Below, one piece after another: positions 42,703 to 52,014 of a DNA stretch of 64,000 nucleotides; the first letter of the stretch is position 1; every line of letters begins with the position of its first letter. The position numbers were made by a program, and so were the translations under genes. The notes below the pieces were generated by a model, which had not been told where the DNA came from, searched no databases, and was given only the letters and a program-made list of their open reading frames with translations. This DNA comes from an uncultured Caulobacterales bacterium. Its GTDB lineage: Bacteria; Pseudomonadota; Alphaproteobacteria; Caulobacterales; Caulobacteraceae. The stretch spans positions 1 to 64,000 of the forward strand of contig CAILTK010000119.1 of the NCBI GenBank assembly GCA_903837135.1, in the 5' to 3' direction.

Positions 42703-43893
42703 ATGGCCGATTTTGGCGGCGACGCCGAGGCGTTCCGGGTCGAGGCGCGCGACTGGCTGGCGCAGAACTTCCCTCCCGCGATGAAGGGCGTGGACCTGGC
42801 CCTGACGGTCGAGGAGCCGACCGGCGACGCCAGACTGTGGAAGGCGCGCATGGGCGCTAAGGGCTGGGGCGTTCCCACCTGGCCCACCGAGTACGGCGGC
42901 GGCGGCCTGACTCCGGCCGAGGCGCGGGTGCTGCAGCAGGAGATGGCGAGGATCGGCGCCCGCAACCCGATCGGCGGCATGGGCGTGATGATGTTCGGCC
43001 CCACCCTGCTCGAATACGGCAGCGACGAACAGAAGCAGCGCCACATCCCGCCGATCGTGCGCGGCGAGCTGCGCTGGTGCCAGGGCTATTCCGAGCCGGG
43101 GGCGGGCTCGGATCTCGCCGCCCTGCAGACCAAGGCCGAAGACAAGGGCGACCATTTCCTGGTCAACGGCCAGAAGGTCTGGACCTCGGGCGCCCAGTAC
43201 GCCGACTGGTGCTTCTGCCTGGTCCGCACCGATCCGAACCACAAGCACGAGGGGATCAGTTTCCTGCTGATCGACATGCGGACGCCGGGCGTCGAGGTGC
43301 GGCCGATCAAACTGATCTCCGGCGTCTCGCCCTTCTGCGAGACCTTCTTCACCGACGTGAAGGTCCCGAAGGAGAACCTGGTCGGGCCGCTCAACGGCGG
43401 CTGGACCATCGGCAAGCGCCTGCTCCAGCACGAGCGCAACAGCCTGAGCGGCGGCGGCGGAACGGCCGGCCGGTTCGCCTCGGGTACCCCCCTCGACCAG
43501 CTGGCCAAGACCTATGTCGGCGTCGACGGCGAGGGCCGGATCGCCGACCCGGACCTGCGGTCCCGCCTCATCCGCCATCAGATGGAGGCGAAGGCCTTCC
43601 TGCTGACCCTGGCGCGGGCGGCGGCGGAGTCGAAAGGCAATCAGAGCCCGTCGAACGCCACCTCCATCATGAAGAACGCGGGCTCCAAGGTCGGCCAGGA
43701 CCGGGCCGAGCTGGCCATCGAGATCATGGGCTCCCAGGGGCTGGGATGGGAGGGCCCCGGATTCGAGCGCGAGGAGCTCGAGCAGGTGCGCAACTGGCTC
43801 GGCGGCAAGGCGACCACCATCTACGGCGGCTCGCAGGAGATCCAGAACAACATCATCGCCAAGCGCATCCTTGGCCTGCTCGACCACCAGTAG
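42703..43893 (+). CDS. Acyl-CoA dehydrogenase, larger subunit (PimC-like)
   Basis: FAD-dependent acyl-CoA dehydrogenase of 396 residues; AGGAGG precedes the ATG. Recognisable blocks are GVPTWPTEYGGGGLTPAEA, WCQGYSEPGAGSDLAALQT, VNGQKVWTSGAQYADWCF and the C-terminal IYGGSQEIQNNIIAKRILGL. It is followed 11 bases later by a second, shorter acyl-CoA dehydrogenase, a pairing seen in pimeloyl-CoA and steroid side-chain dehydrogenases where two different subunits form one enzyme. Substrate not evident. Confidence 0.88.
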   Translation: MADFGGDAEAFRVEARDWLAQNFPPAMKGVDLALTVEEPTGDARLWKARMGAKGWGVPTWPTEYGGGGLTPAEARVLQQEMARIGARNPIGGMGVMMFGPTLLEYGSDEQKQRHIPPIVRGELRWCQGYSEPGAGSDLAALQTKAEDKGDHFLVNGQKVWTSGAQYADWCFCLVRTDPNHKHEGISFLLIDMRTPGVEVRPIKLISGVSPFCETFFTDVKVPKENLVGPLNGGWTIGKRLLQHERNSLSGGGGTAGRFASGTPLDQLAKTYVGVDGEGRIADPDLRSRLIRHQMEAKAFLLTLARAAAESKGNQSPSNATSIMKNAGSKVGQDRAELAIEIMGSQGLGWEGPGFEREELEQVRNWLGGKATTIYGGSQEIQNNIIAKRILGLLDHQ

Positions 43894-43904
43894 GAGCGCG
43901 CGCC

Positions 43905-45041
43905 ATGGCCGTCCTGACCGAAGAACAATCGATGCTGCGGGACTCCGCCCGCGACTGGGTGCGCGAGAAAGCCCCGGTGACCGCCTTCCGCAAGCTGCGC
44001 GACGGCGCCGCGCCCCTCGGCTACGACCCCGCCGCCTTCGCCGAGATGGCCGCCATGGGCTGGGCCGGGGTGGTGATCCCCGAAGCCTACGGCGGCTCGG
44101 ACTTCGGTTACCTGTCGCTCGGCCTGGTGCTCGAGGAGATGGGCCGGACCCTGGCCGCCTCGCCGCTGATCGCCTCCTCGCTCGCCGCCGCCAGCGCCCT
44201 CGTCCTCGGCGGGACCGATGCGCAGAAACAGGCCTGGCTGCCTAGGATCGCCGCGGGCGAGGCGGTCGCCACCCTCGCGGTGGACGAGGGCGCGCGCCAT
44301 GATCCTCTGCAGACCGGGCTGAGCGCCGCGCCGGCCGGCGGCGGCTTCTCGCTCACCGGCTCCAAGACCTTCGTGCTCGAAGGCATGGCGGCCGACCTGT
44401 TCATCGTCGCCGCGCGCACGTCGGGCGCGCGGGGGGAGGCGGACGGGATCACCCTGTTCCTGGTCCCGGCCGACGCCAGGGGCGTCACCCGCGAGAAGCG
44501 GACCCTGGCGGATGCGCGCGGCTACGCCGCCGTCAGCTTCGACGGGGTGGACGTCGGCGCCAAGGCGGTGCTGGGCGCGGTGGACCAGGGCTATCCCCTG
44601 CTCGAAAGAGTGCTCGACCGCGCCCGCGCCGGGCTCGCCGCCGAAATGCTCGGCATGGCGGTGCAGGCGTTCGAGACCACGCTCGACTACCTCAAGACCC
44701 GGGTCCAGTTCGGCCAGACCATCGGCAGCTTCCAGGCCCTGCAGCACCGGGCGGCGAAGATGTTCACCGAGCTCGAACTGACCCGCTCCTGCGTCGAGGC
44801 CGCCCTGTCGGCGATCGACGCCGAGTCGCCGGACACGCCCCAGGCCGTAGCCCTGGCCAAGGCGGCGGCCGGCGACACCCTGCATCTGGTCAGCCGCGAG
44901 ATGGTGCAGATGCATGGCGGGATCGGCATGACCGACGCCCACGACGCCGGCCTCTATCTGAAGCGGGCCCGGGCGCTGGAGACCACCTTCGGCTCTACTG
45001 CCTGGCATCGCGACCGCTGGGGCCGGATGGCCGGGTACTGA
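43905..45041 (+). CDS. Acyl-CoA dehydrogenase, smaller subunit (PimD-like)
   Basis: Start at the ATG at 43905 gives 378 residues beginning MAVLTEEQSMLRDSARDWV. It has the acyl-CoA dehydrogenase fold (WAGVVIPEAYGGSDFGYLS; FSLTGSKTFVLEGMAADLF; YLKTRVQFGQTIGSFQALQH; QMHGGIGMTDAHDAGLYLKR) but lacks the usual C-terminal EGTSQIQ-type motif, as expected for the partner chain in a heteromeric pair. The open frame upstream belongs to the preceding gene's shadow. A GNAT gene follows after 7 bases. Confidence 0.88.
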   Translation: MAVLTEEQSMLRDSARDWVREKAPVTAFRKLRDGAAPLGYDPAAFAEMAAMGWAGVVIPEAYGGSDFGYLSLGLVLEEMGRTLAASPLIASSLAAASALVLGGTDAQKQAWLPRIAAGEAVATLAVDEGARHDPLQTGLSAAPAGGGFSLTGSKTFVLEGMAADLFIVAARTSGARGEADGITLFLVPADARGVTREKRTLADARGYAAVSFDGVDVGAKAVLGAVDQGYPLLERVLDRARAGLAAEMLGMAVQAFETTLDYLKTRVQFGQTIGSFQALQHRAAKMFTELELTRSCVEAALSAIDAESPDTPQAVALAKAAAGDTLHLVSREMVQMHGGIGMTDAHDAGLYLKRARALETTFGSTAWHRDRWGRMAGY

Positions 45042-45048
45042 CCGAGCC

Positions 45049-45696
45049 GTGCGCGACGACGAGGCGGAGCTGAGGGCCGATCCGGACCTGGTGGCGACCT
45101 GGGTGCGAGGGTGGGCCCTGGCGCGCGGGACGTCGCCGCCCGAGGCCCACGCGGACGGCTTCCGGATCGAGGTCGGCTGGCCCGAACAGACCCGGCGCTA
45201 CGTCTTCTCGCACCTTTCGGACGAAATCGCCCGCCTCGGCGCGGAGATCCGGGCGCCCTGGGTCTATCTCAAGGCGTGCGCGCCGCCTGAGGCCGTCCGC
45301 GCCGTCCTTCCGGCGCCCTGGTCGGTCGCCGACGCGACCTTCCTGATGACCCAGGCCGAGCTCGATCGGCCCACCCCGCTGCTGCCGGAAGGCTATCGGT
45401 TAGCGGTGGACGCCGCTGAGACGGGCGCCGTCGCGACCGTCACGGCGGAGGACGCCGTCGCCGCCGGCGGGCGCGTCGTCACGGTCGGCGAGACCGCCAT
45501 CTTCGACAGCATCGTCACCGAGCCGGCCCATCAGCGGCGGGGTCTGGGCGCCGTGGTGATGGCCGCCCTGGGCCAGGCGGCGCGGGACCGCGGCGCCCGG
45601 CGCGCGGTGCTCGTCGCCACCCAGGACGGCCGCCGGCTCTACGAAACGCTCGGCTGGCGCCTGCACGCGCTCTACACCAGCGCCGTGATCCTATAG
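45049..45696 (+). CDS. GNAT family N-acetyltransferase
   Basis: A 215-residue protein from a GTG 7 bases after the acyl-CoA dehydrogenase stop, thus probably co-transcribed. The C-terminal half holds the GNAT core: IFDSIVTEPAHQRRGLGAVV with the acetyl-CoA loop QRRGLG, and LYETLGWR near the end. The N-terminal half (RADPDLVATWVRGWALARG) is less typical and may bind the substrate. The substrate is unknown. Confidence 0.85.
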   Translation: MRDDEAELRADPDLVATWVRGWALARGTSPPEAHADGFRIEVGWPEQTRRYVFSHLSDEIARLGAEIRAPWVYLKACAPPEAVRAVLPAPWSVADATFLMTQAELDRPTPLLPEGYRLAVDAAETGAVATVTAEDAVAAGGRVVTVGETAIFDSIVTEPAHQRRGLGAVVMAALGQAARDRGARRAVLVATQDGRRLYETLGWRLHALYTSAVIL

Positions 45697-45698
45697 TC

Positions 45699-45743
45699 GC
45701 CTCATCCTGAGGCGGCCCCGAAGGGAGCCTCGAAGGACGAGGC
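45699..45743. repeat. Short inverted interspersed repeat
   Basis: GCCTCATCCTGAGG at 45699-45712 is partly mirrored by CCTCGAAGGACGAGGC at 45728-45743, leaving a CCCCGAAGGGAG-type centre. It resembles the CCTCATCCTGAGG...CGAAGGACGAGG family of palindromic elements common between alphaproteobacterial genes. It lies between convergent genes and might also act as a terminator. Confidence 0.6.
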
Positions 45744-45784
45744 GTCGCAAGACGTTCCAGCGCGATGTGGGGCTTGGGTAGCCC

Positions 45785-47698
45785 TCAACGCCCGAGGTAT
45801 TTGTCGAACCAGGCCAGGGTGCGGTCGGTGAGCTCCTTTTTGTGTTCGGGCGCGCGGATGCCGTGGCCCTCGCCGGGAAAGATCACCAGGCTGTTGGGCG
45901 CGCCCACCGCGTTCAGGCCGTGCCAGAACTCGAGCGACTGGGCCGCCGGGCATTCGACGTCGCGTTCGCCGACGTAGATGAAGGTCGGCGTCGTGGCGGT
46001 CTTGATCGACCGGATCGGCGACAAGCGGTCGTAGACCGAGGGATCGTCGTAGAAGGTGGCTCCGAAGAAGGGGACCATCCACTGGTCGATGCCGTTCTCG
46101 CCGTAATAGCTGGACCAGTTGGCGATGCCGGCCCCCGCCACCGCGGCCTTGAACCGGTGGCTGTGGGTGACCGTCCACATGGTCATGAAGCCCCCGTAGG
46201 AGTGCCCCATCACGCCGAGCCGGTTGTCGTCCACCGGAGCGATCCTCTCCACCGCGTCGATCCCGGCCAGGATGTCCGAAAGATCCCCGCCGCCGAAGTC
46301 CTTGACGTTGGCGCGCGTGAACGCCTCGCCCTGGCCGTAGCTGCCGCGCGGATTGGCCTGGAACACGAAATAGCCGTGGTCGATCAGGTCGCGCACCGTG
46401 CCGCGCGCCACATAGGTCGGGGTCACCGCCGCGCTCGGGCCGCCATGGACGATGGTGATCAGCGGATGCTTGACCTTGGGGTCGAAGTCCACCGGGGTCA
46501 GCAGCCAGCCCTGCACGTTGAAGCCGCCGCTGGTCCAGGTCACGTTGGTCGCCTTCACGTGCGCCGGCAGGGCGTCGTTGTCGTGCGTCAGCTTGTGAGG
46601 ACCGGTGGCGTCGTTGATGCCGATGGCGGGGGCTTTCTCGAAGGTCTGCACCGAGGCCGCGGCGACCCGACCGTCGGCGCTCAGGCTGATCCGGCCGTCA
46701 CCGGCGCCGTGGGTGGCGGGGACCTTGGCCAGCACCTCGACCTTGCCGGTCGCGGGATCGACCCGGGTCATGGCGATGTCGGCGCTGATCAGAGCGGTGG
46801 CGCGGATCGCGTCGCCGCGCCAGACCAGCGAGGTGAAGGTTCCGGCGAAGGCCGGGGTGAGGTCGGTCGGCGCGCCGCCGGCGAACGGCACGGTGTAGAC
46901 GTCGCCGCCCACGGAGCCGTAATCGCTCATCAGTCCGCCGATGAAGGCGACCGTCCGCCCGTCGGGCGAGATGCGCGGAAAGTTCATCTGCGCGGCGGGG
47001 GCGGCGATCACGCGCGCCGCGCCCGATGCGGCGTCGACGGCGATCAGCTTGGCCACCCACCAGTTGTTGTCGCCGTCGCCCTTGGCGGCGGTGGCGACGA
47101 AGCCCTTGCCGTCCGGGGTCCAGTCGTACTCGTAGATCCAGGTGTCCGCCGGCGACACGGCGCGGGGGTCGCCCCCGGAGGCCGGGAGGACCATGATCCG
47201 CTGTTCGTCCACCACCGAGCCGATCTCGCCGACCAGGGCCACGCCGGCCTGGGTGGCCCCCACCTGCTTGTGCGCGCCGACCACGGCGAGAATGGCGATC
47301 CGCTCGCCCCCGGGCGACCAGCGCGGGGTCTCCGCCAGTCCCCTGACGACGGTGAGCGTGCGCGCGGCGCCCTTGGCCCACACCTCGACAGCGGCGGCGC
47401 CGGCCTTTTCGTCGGTGGCGATCAGGGCCAGGGCCTCGCCGTTGGGCGACCAGGCCAGCCCGGCGTAGCTGCAGGTCGAGCAGGGGTCGATGCGCTCGAG
47501 CGTCGCGCCGGTCTTGACGCTCCTCACCACGATGACCGCATGCGGCGCCCGCCCGCCCTCGGGCCCCTCGACGAGGTCGATGGAGGCGACCCGGTCGCCC
47601 GCGGGCGTGATCACGAGATCCTGGTACTGGTGGACGCCGGCAGGCGTGGGAGGTTGCGCGGCGAGGACCGCGGCGGCGGCGAGCGTGGCGAGGATCAT
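45785..47698 (-). CDS. S9 family prolyl oligopeptidase-type peptidase
   Basis: Exported serine peptidase of 637 residues, using the Met at 47698 because it opens a signal peptide (MILATLAAAAVLAAQ); the frame is open 28 codons further without signal character. An N-terminal beta-propeller (WSPNGEALALIATDE; WTPDGKGFVATAAKGD; RISPDGRTVAFIGG) is followed by the hydrolase domain with Ser in MGHSYGGFM, Asp in VGERDVECP and His in GEGHGIRAPE. Likely a dipeptidyl- or acylaminoacyl-peptidase acting in the periplasm. Confidence 0.92.
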   Translation of the reverse strand: MILATLAAAAVLAAQPPTPAGVHQYQDLVITPAGDRVASIDLVEGPEGGRAPHAVIVVRSVKTGATLERIDPCSTCSYAGLAWSPNGEALALIATDEKAGAAAVEVWAKGAARTLTVVRGLAETPRWSPGGERIAILAVVGAHKQVGATQAGVALVGEIGSVVDEQRIMVLPASGGDPRAVSPADTWIYEYDWTPDGKGFVATAAKGDGDNNWWVAKLIAVDAASGAARVIAAPAAQMNFPRISPDGRTVAFIGGLMSDYGSVGGDVYTVPFAGGAPTDLTPAFAGTFTSLVWRGDAIRATALISADIAMTRVDPATGKVEVLAKVPATHGAGDGRISLSADGRVAAASVQTFEKAPAIGINDATGPHKLTHDNDALPAHVKATNVTWTSGGFNVQGWLLTPVDFDPKVKHPLITIVHGGPSAAVTPTYVARGTVRDLIDHGYFVFQANPRGSYGQGEAFTRANVKDFGGGDLSDILAGIDAVERIAPVDDNRLGVMGHSYGGFMTMWTVTHSHRFKAAVAGAGIANWSSYYGENGIDQWMVPFFGATFYDDPSVYDRLSPIRSIKTATTPTFIYVGERDVECPAAQSLEFWHGLNAVGAPNSLVIFPGEGHGIRAPEHKKELTDRTLAWFDKYLGR

Positions 47699-47741
47699 GG
47701 AGGCCCTTGAGGTTTCCCGCGGACCATAATCACAGAGTGGG

Positions 47742-48416
47742 TCAGGCGGAAGCGCCCGCGCCCGCGGGGCGCCGGCCGCCATCGACGAACGCGGCGGCGA
47801 GAGCCACGAGCAAGTAGACGCCGAGCGCCAGGGCCCCGGTGAGGAAGGGATCGGGCGAGCCGCTCGAGCCGCCGAGCGAGGACGACAGGATCTGCACGGC
47901 GGTCAGCAGGGTCAGGAAGGCCACGGCCGGCCACGCGGCTTGGCCCCGCGCCTTGCGCCGAGCCGTCCAGGCGGCGCCGGCGATGGCCACCAGCCCCATC
48001 TCCAGCGCCATCTCCGGCAGGGGGAAGTTCCACAAGCCGAGACCGACCTTCGCCCCGTGCGGAAAGAGTTCGAGGTCCGGCCGGTGCACCAGGAAGTCGG
48101 CGAGCCAGTGCGAGAACACCACGGCGCCGATCATCAGCGCGGCGCTCCACGGCAGTTTCAGCATCGGCTTGGCGAGCAGGGCGGCGGCGACGGACCAGAG
48201 CACGGCCGCCGGCAGGCTGTGGGTGAAGGGCATGTAGTAGAGGTCGAGCGGCGATCCCGGCAGGGCGGGGTCGATGCGCATCTTCTCCACCCCGCCCATC
48301 AGGAGGCCCGACCAGCCGATGTCGAGCAGCTGGCAGCCCGCCACATAGGTCCAGAGCGGCGCCCTCGGTTCGGCCGCCTTGGCGGCCAGCGCCGCCGCAT
48401 AGTGTCCGACGAACAT
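47742..48416 (-). CDS. Hypothetical multi-spanning membrane protein
   Basis: Start at the ATG at 48416 (GGGGGAG before it) gives 224 residues. It begins MFVGHYAAALAAKAAEPRAP and has about five to six hydrophobic segments, with conserved-looking polar residues inside them (PFTHSLPAA; FSHWLADFLVHRPDLELFP). The HY and THS/SHWLxDxxxHRPD pattern recalls membrane-bound metal-dependent hydrolases of the YdjM type, but I am not certain. It lies 43 bases upstream of the S9 peptidase on the same strand. Confidence 0.75.
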   Translation of the reverse strand: MFVGHYAAALAAKAAEPRAPLWTYVAGCQLLDIGWSGLLMGGVEKMRIDPALPGSPLDLYYMPFTHSLPAAVLWSVAAALLAKPMLKLPWSAALMIGAVVFSHWLADFLVHRPDLELFPHGAKVGLGLWNFPLPEMALEMGLVAIAGAAWTARRKARGQAAWPAVAFLTLLTAVQILSSSLGGSSGSPDPFLTGALALGVYLLVALAAAFVDGGRRPAGAGASA

Positions 48417-48448
48417 CTCGATCTCCCCCGAGCGCGCCGATCCGTCCG

Positions 48449-49462
48449 TCAGGCGTTTTGCAGCGCCGGGACGGCCCCCGCGACGAGCGGCCATTCGGCG
48501 GGAAGACAGCCCAGGGCGTCAAGAGCGCCGGCGACGGCGCGGTCCAGCGGCGTGTGCGGTTCCTCGCCGAGGAAGGCGACCAGCTTGCGGTTGTCGAGCC
48601 GCAGCGGACGCTGCCACAGATAGCGCATCTCCAGGATTTCGTGGAACAGGGGCACGACGGGCGAGGCGAGCACGACCAGCGGCCAGGGGAAGCCGCGCAC
48701 CCGGCGCTCCGGCTGTCCGGCCACGCGCAGGATGGCCCGGGCCATGTCCTCGCCGCGCTCCATCCAGTGGCCGCCGAAGTTGAACACGGCGCGGTCTTCG
48801 AGCCGGTTCTCCTGCTCGGCCAGCCGGACCATGGTCTCGGCCAGGTCCGGCAGATAGGCCCAGGCGTGACCGACGCCGCGCACGCCCGGGTAGACCGCGC
48901 TCCGCACCGGCTTGCCGGCGGCGACCATCTGCCCGAACCAGCTGTTGGTCGCCATCCGCGAGCCGTAGAAGTCTCCCGCCCGCACGATCAGGGTCTTGAC
49001 CCCCGACGCCAGCAGCCGCCGCTCCATCTCGACCCGGAGCTTGCCCTTGCGGGTCATGGGATGCTCGGGCGAGGTCTCGGTGATCACCGCGCCCGCGTCG
49101 GGTCCATAGTTGTAGACGTTCCCGGGCAACAGGATGCGTGCTCCGGTGGCCTTGGCCGCGGCGATCGAGCTCTCCATCATCGGGGTGATCAATTTATCCC
49201 AGTCCCTGTACCCGGGCGGGTTGGCGGCGTGGACGATGAGCTGGACGCCGTGAGCGGCGGCGATCACGTCCGCGGCTTTCATGGCGTCGCCCCGGATCCA
49301 TTCCGCGCCCGCCAGCCCGGCTCCAGCGGCCGCGCGTTCGGGATCGCGGTTCAGCGCCTTCACGCGCCAGCCATCCGCCATGAGCGCCTTGGCGACGGCG
49401 CCGCCGACGCCCCCTGTAGCGCCGATCACCAGCGCGGTCTTGGTCTCGAGACTGTGTGTCAT
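48449..49462 (-). CDS. NAD(P)-dependent epimerase/NmrA-like protein
   Basis: Extended SDR of 337 residues from the ATG at 49462, which has GGAGG ahead of it. The N-terminal cofactor motif is ALVIGATGGVGGAVAKAL (TGxxGxxG type), followed by VHAANPPGYRDW and the active-site-like region NVYNYGPDAG with Tyr, then FYGSRMATNSWF. It is close to NAD-dependent epimerase/dehydratases but the substrate is unknown. It is divergent from the LysR gene across an 85-base gap, so that regulator may control it. Confidence 0.88.
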   Translation of the reverse strand: MTHSLETKTALVIGATGGVGGAVAKALMADGWRVKALNRDPERAAAGAGLAGAEWIRGDAMKAADVIAAAHGVQLIVHAANPPGYRDWDKLITPMMESSIAAAKATGARILLPGNVYNYGPDAGAVITETSPEHPMTRKGKLRVEMERRLLASGVKTLIVRAGDFYGSRMATNSWFGQMVAAGKPVRSAVYPGVRGVGHAWAYLPDLAETMVRLAEQENRLEDRAVFNFGGHWMERGEDMARAILRVAGQPERRVRGFPWPLVVLASPVVPLFHEILEMRYLWQRPLRLDNRKLVAFLGEEPHTPLDRAVAGALDALGCLPAEWPLVAGAVPALQNA

Positions 49463-49547
49463 GGTTCGTCCTCCGTCGCCCAAAGGATCAGCCGCCACGC
49501 CGCTAAAGAAAATTGCCGATAAATGCATCTCTGCTATTCAGTCGTGA

Positions 49548-50438
49548 ATGGACTCCGCCGGACCCGACTGGGACCTCTACCGGGCCTTCCTCGCCGTGGC
49601 CGAGGAGGGAAGCCTCTCGGGCGCCGCGCGGCGGCTGGGTCTCAGCCAGCCGACCCTCGGCCGGCAGGTGGCGGCGCTGGAGGGTGCGCTCGGCGTCGCC
49701 CTGTTCACCCGCTCGCCGGGCGGCCTCCTGCCGACCGAGGCGGCGCGGGCGCTGAGGCCGCATGCCGAGGCGATGGCCGCCTCCGCCGCCGCCCTGCTGC
49801 GGGGGCTCGCCCCGCTGGACGGCGACGCGGGGGTGGTGCGCATCACCGCCAGCGAGGTGGTGGGCGGCGCCGTGCTACCCGCGATCCTGGCCGATCTGCG
49901 CGAGGCCCATCCGCGGATCGACCTCGAGCTCGTCCTGTCCAACCGCAACGACGACCTGCTTCGCCGCGAGGCCGACATCGCCGTGCGCATGGCCCGGCCC
50001 ACCCAGGGCGCGCTGCATGGCCGGCGGATCGGCGCGGTGGAGGTCGGCCTCTATGCGTCGGCCGGCTATATTCAGAAGCACGGTCAGCCGGTTTCGCTGG
50101 ACGAGCGCTCCGGTCACACGGTCGTCGGCTTCGACCAGATTCCGGACTACGCCGAGCGGGCGGTAATCGCCCTGCCGATCACCCGCGCCCTGTTCGATGT
50201 GAGGAGCGATTCCGACCTCGCCCAACTCGCCATGATTCAGGCCGGTGTGGGATTGGGCGGCTGCCAGCGGCCGCTGGCGCGCAGGCTGGGCCTGACACCG
50301 GTGCTCGAGGGCGCCTTCAGCTTTCCGATGGAGGTTTGGGTGGTCATGCACGAGGACCTCAAGTCCACCCGCCGGATGCGCATCGTGTTCGACGCCCTGG
50401 TCGAGGGGCTGCAGGCCTACCTCAACGAGACGGCCTGA
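49548..50438 (+). CDS. LysR family transcriptional regulator
   Basis: A 296-residue LysR protein. The N-terminal winged helix-turn-helix spans about residues 7-65 (DLYRAFLAVAEEGSLSGAAR; LGLSQPTLGRQVAALE), and the rest is the periplasmic-binding-like effector domain (VRITASEVVGGAVLPAIL; GLGGCQRPLARRLGL). The divergent arrangement with the epimerase-like gene is the classic LysR layout, so that gene and its operon are the likely target. Effector unknown. Confidence 0.93.
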   Translation: MDSAGPDWDLYRAFLAVAEEGSLSGAARRLGLSQPTLGRQVAALEGALGVALFTRSPGGLLPTEAARALRPHAEAMAASAAALLRGLAPLDGDAGVVRITASEVVGGAVLPAILADLREAHPRIDLELVLSNRNDDLLRREADIAVRMARPTQGALHGRRIGAVEVGLYASAGYIQKHGQPVSLDERSGHTVVGFDQIPDYAERAVIALPITRALFDVRSDSDLAQLAMIQAGVGLGGCQRPLARRLGLTPVLEGAFSFPMEVWVVMHEDLKSTRRMRIVFDALVEGLQAYLNETA

Positions 50439-50637
50439 ACGCGGAGCGGCGGCTCGGCGCCGGCGGATGGCCGGGGCCGCGTCGGGGCGATCCTGGCCGC
50501 CCTTCCAGCGTCGCCCCGGGGAGCGGGCGGCGGGCGAGCGGACCGCGCGGTTGAAGGGACCCGAACGGGGGGATGGCCGTTGCATTGGCCGTGCAATAGC
50601 GATCAATTGCGCGCCGGCGACGATCTGGGAGGATGCG

Positions 50638-52014
50638 ATGAAGATGTTCCTGAAGGGGGCGCTGACGATCGGAGCCCTGAGTCTCGCCGGGCCCCTGGGT
50701 CTCGCCGGGCCCGCCGCCGCCCAGGTCCGGACGGGCGCCGCCGCCTTCGGCGACTACACCACCGACGCGCCCGGCGTGGTGCGCAGGATCACCGCCGCCG
50801 ACGTGCCGCCGCCGACGCCCGACAAGGCCAAGGCGGCGCCGGCGGGCACGGCCCCGCGTCCGGCGGGCGCCATGCCCAAGACCCTGCCGGGCTTCGAGAT
50901 CACCGAGTTCGCCAAGCTCGACCATCCGCGGCTGATCCGCGTCGCCCCGAACGGCGACGTCTTCGTGGCCGAGACCCAGGCCGGCCGGATCAAGGTGCTT
51001 CGCGCCAAGCCGGGCGCGGCCGCGTCCGACAGCGTGGAGACCTTCGCCGAGGGCCTGAAGGGTCCGTTCGGCATGGCCTTCTATCCCGTCACCGGCGAGC
51101 CGAAATGGCTCTACGTCGCCGAGAACAACACGGTGACGCGCTTCCCCTACAAGTCGGGTGACACCAAGGCGAGCGGGCCGGCCGAGACCGTCGTCAGCGA
51201 ACTCACCCCGTCGCACGGCGGCCATACCACGCGCGACATCGTCTTCTCGCGCGACGGCTCGCGCATGTTCGTCTCGGTCGGTTCCGGCTCGAACGTGGCC
51301 GAGGAGGTGACCAAGAAGTCGCCCGAGGACGCCAAGGTCTGGCAGGCCAGCCATCCCCTCGGCGCCATGTGGGACCAGGAAGCCGACCGTGCCGACGTGC
51401 TGGAGTTCGACCCCATGGGCAAGGCCCGCAAGGTCTACGCCACCGGCATCCGCAACTGCGTCGGCCTGGCCCGCACGCCCGGGTCGGACCAGATCTGGTG
51501 CTCGACCAACGAGCGCGACATGCTCGGCGACGACCTCGTGCCCGACTACATCACCCGGGTGAAGCCGGGCGGCTTCTACGGCTGGCCCTGGTACTACCTC
51601 GGCGACCACGAGGATCCGCGCCTGGCCGGCCAGCGGCCCGACCTCAAGGGCAAGGCCACCGTGCCCGACGTGCTCTTGCAGGCGCACTCGGCCTCGCTGC
51701 AGATGGCCTTCTACCCGCCGGGCGCCTCGGGCCCGGCCGCCTTTCCGGCCGCCTATCGCGGGCAGATCTTCGCCTCGGAGCACGGCTCATGGAACCGGGC
51801 CAAGCGCACCGGCTACAAGGTGATCATGGCCAAGGTGGTCAACGGCGTTCCCACCGGCGAGTACGAGGACTTCGTCACCGGCTTCGTGGTCAACGACGCC
51901 TCGGTCTGGGGCCGGCCGGTGGGGATCGACACGGCGAAGGACGGCGCCCTGTTGTTCAGCGACGACGTCTCGGGCACGGTGTGGCGCGTGGCGGCCAAGG
52001 CAGGAGCGAAATGA
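50638..52014 (+). CDS. Sorbosone dehydrogenase-like PQQ-type beta-propeller protein
   Basis: Periplasmic beta-propeller oxidoreductase of 458 residues. The ATG at 50638 has GGGAGG before it and opens a signal peptide cut near PAAAQ; in-frame codons upstream have no such sequence. Family blocks: LPGFEITEFAKLDHPRLIRV, GDVFVAETQAGRIKVL, GIRNCVGLARTPGSDQIWCS, NERDMLGDDLVPDYITRV and GGFYGWPWYYLG. Such proteins are annotated as L-sorbosone or glucose/sorbosone dehydrogenases using PQQ. Its TGA overlaps the ATG of a cytochrome c gene, the probable electron acceptor. The true sugar or aldehyde substrate is unknown. Confidence 0.88.
   Translation: MKMFLKGALTIGALSLAGPLGLAGPAAAQVRTGAAAFGDYTTDAPGVVRRITAADVPPPTPDKAKAAPAGTAPRPAGAMPKTLPGFEITEFAKLDHPRLIRVAPNGDVFVAETQAGRIKVLRAKPGAAASDSVETFAEGLKGPFGMAFYPVTGEPKWLYVAENNTVTRFPYKSGDTKASGPAETVVSELTPSHGGHTTRDIVFSRDGSRMFVSVGSGSNVAEEVTKKSPEDAKVWQASHPLGAMWDQEADRADVLEFDPMGKARKVYATGIRNCVGLARTPGSDQIWCSTNERDMLGDDLVPDYITRVKPGGFYGWPWYYLGDHEDPRLAGQRPDLKGKATVPDVLLQAHSASLQMAFYPPGASGPAAFPAAYRGQIFASEHGSWNRAKRTGYKVIMAKVVNGVPTGEYEDFVTGFVVNDASVWGRPVGIDTAKDGALLFSDDVSGTVWRVAAKAGAK

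Noticed and set aside
40854-43046. Long minus-strand frame opposite the ABC permease fusion and acyl-CoA dehydrogenase
   Set aside because: Low-complexity Arg/Gly/Gln content typical of a shadow frame; both plus-strand genes have full domain motifs.
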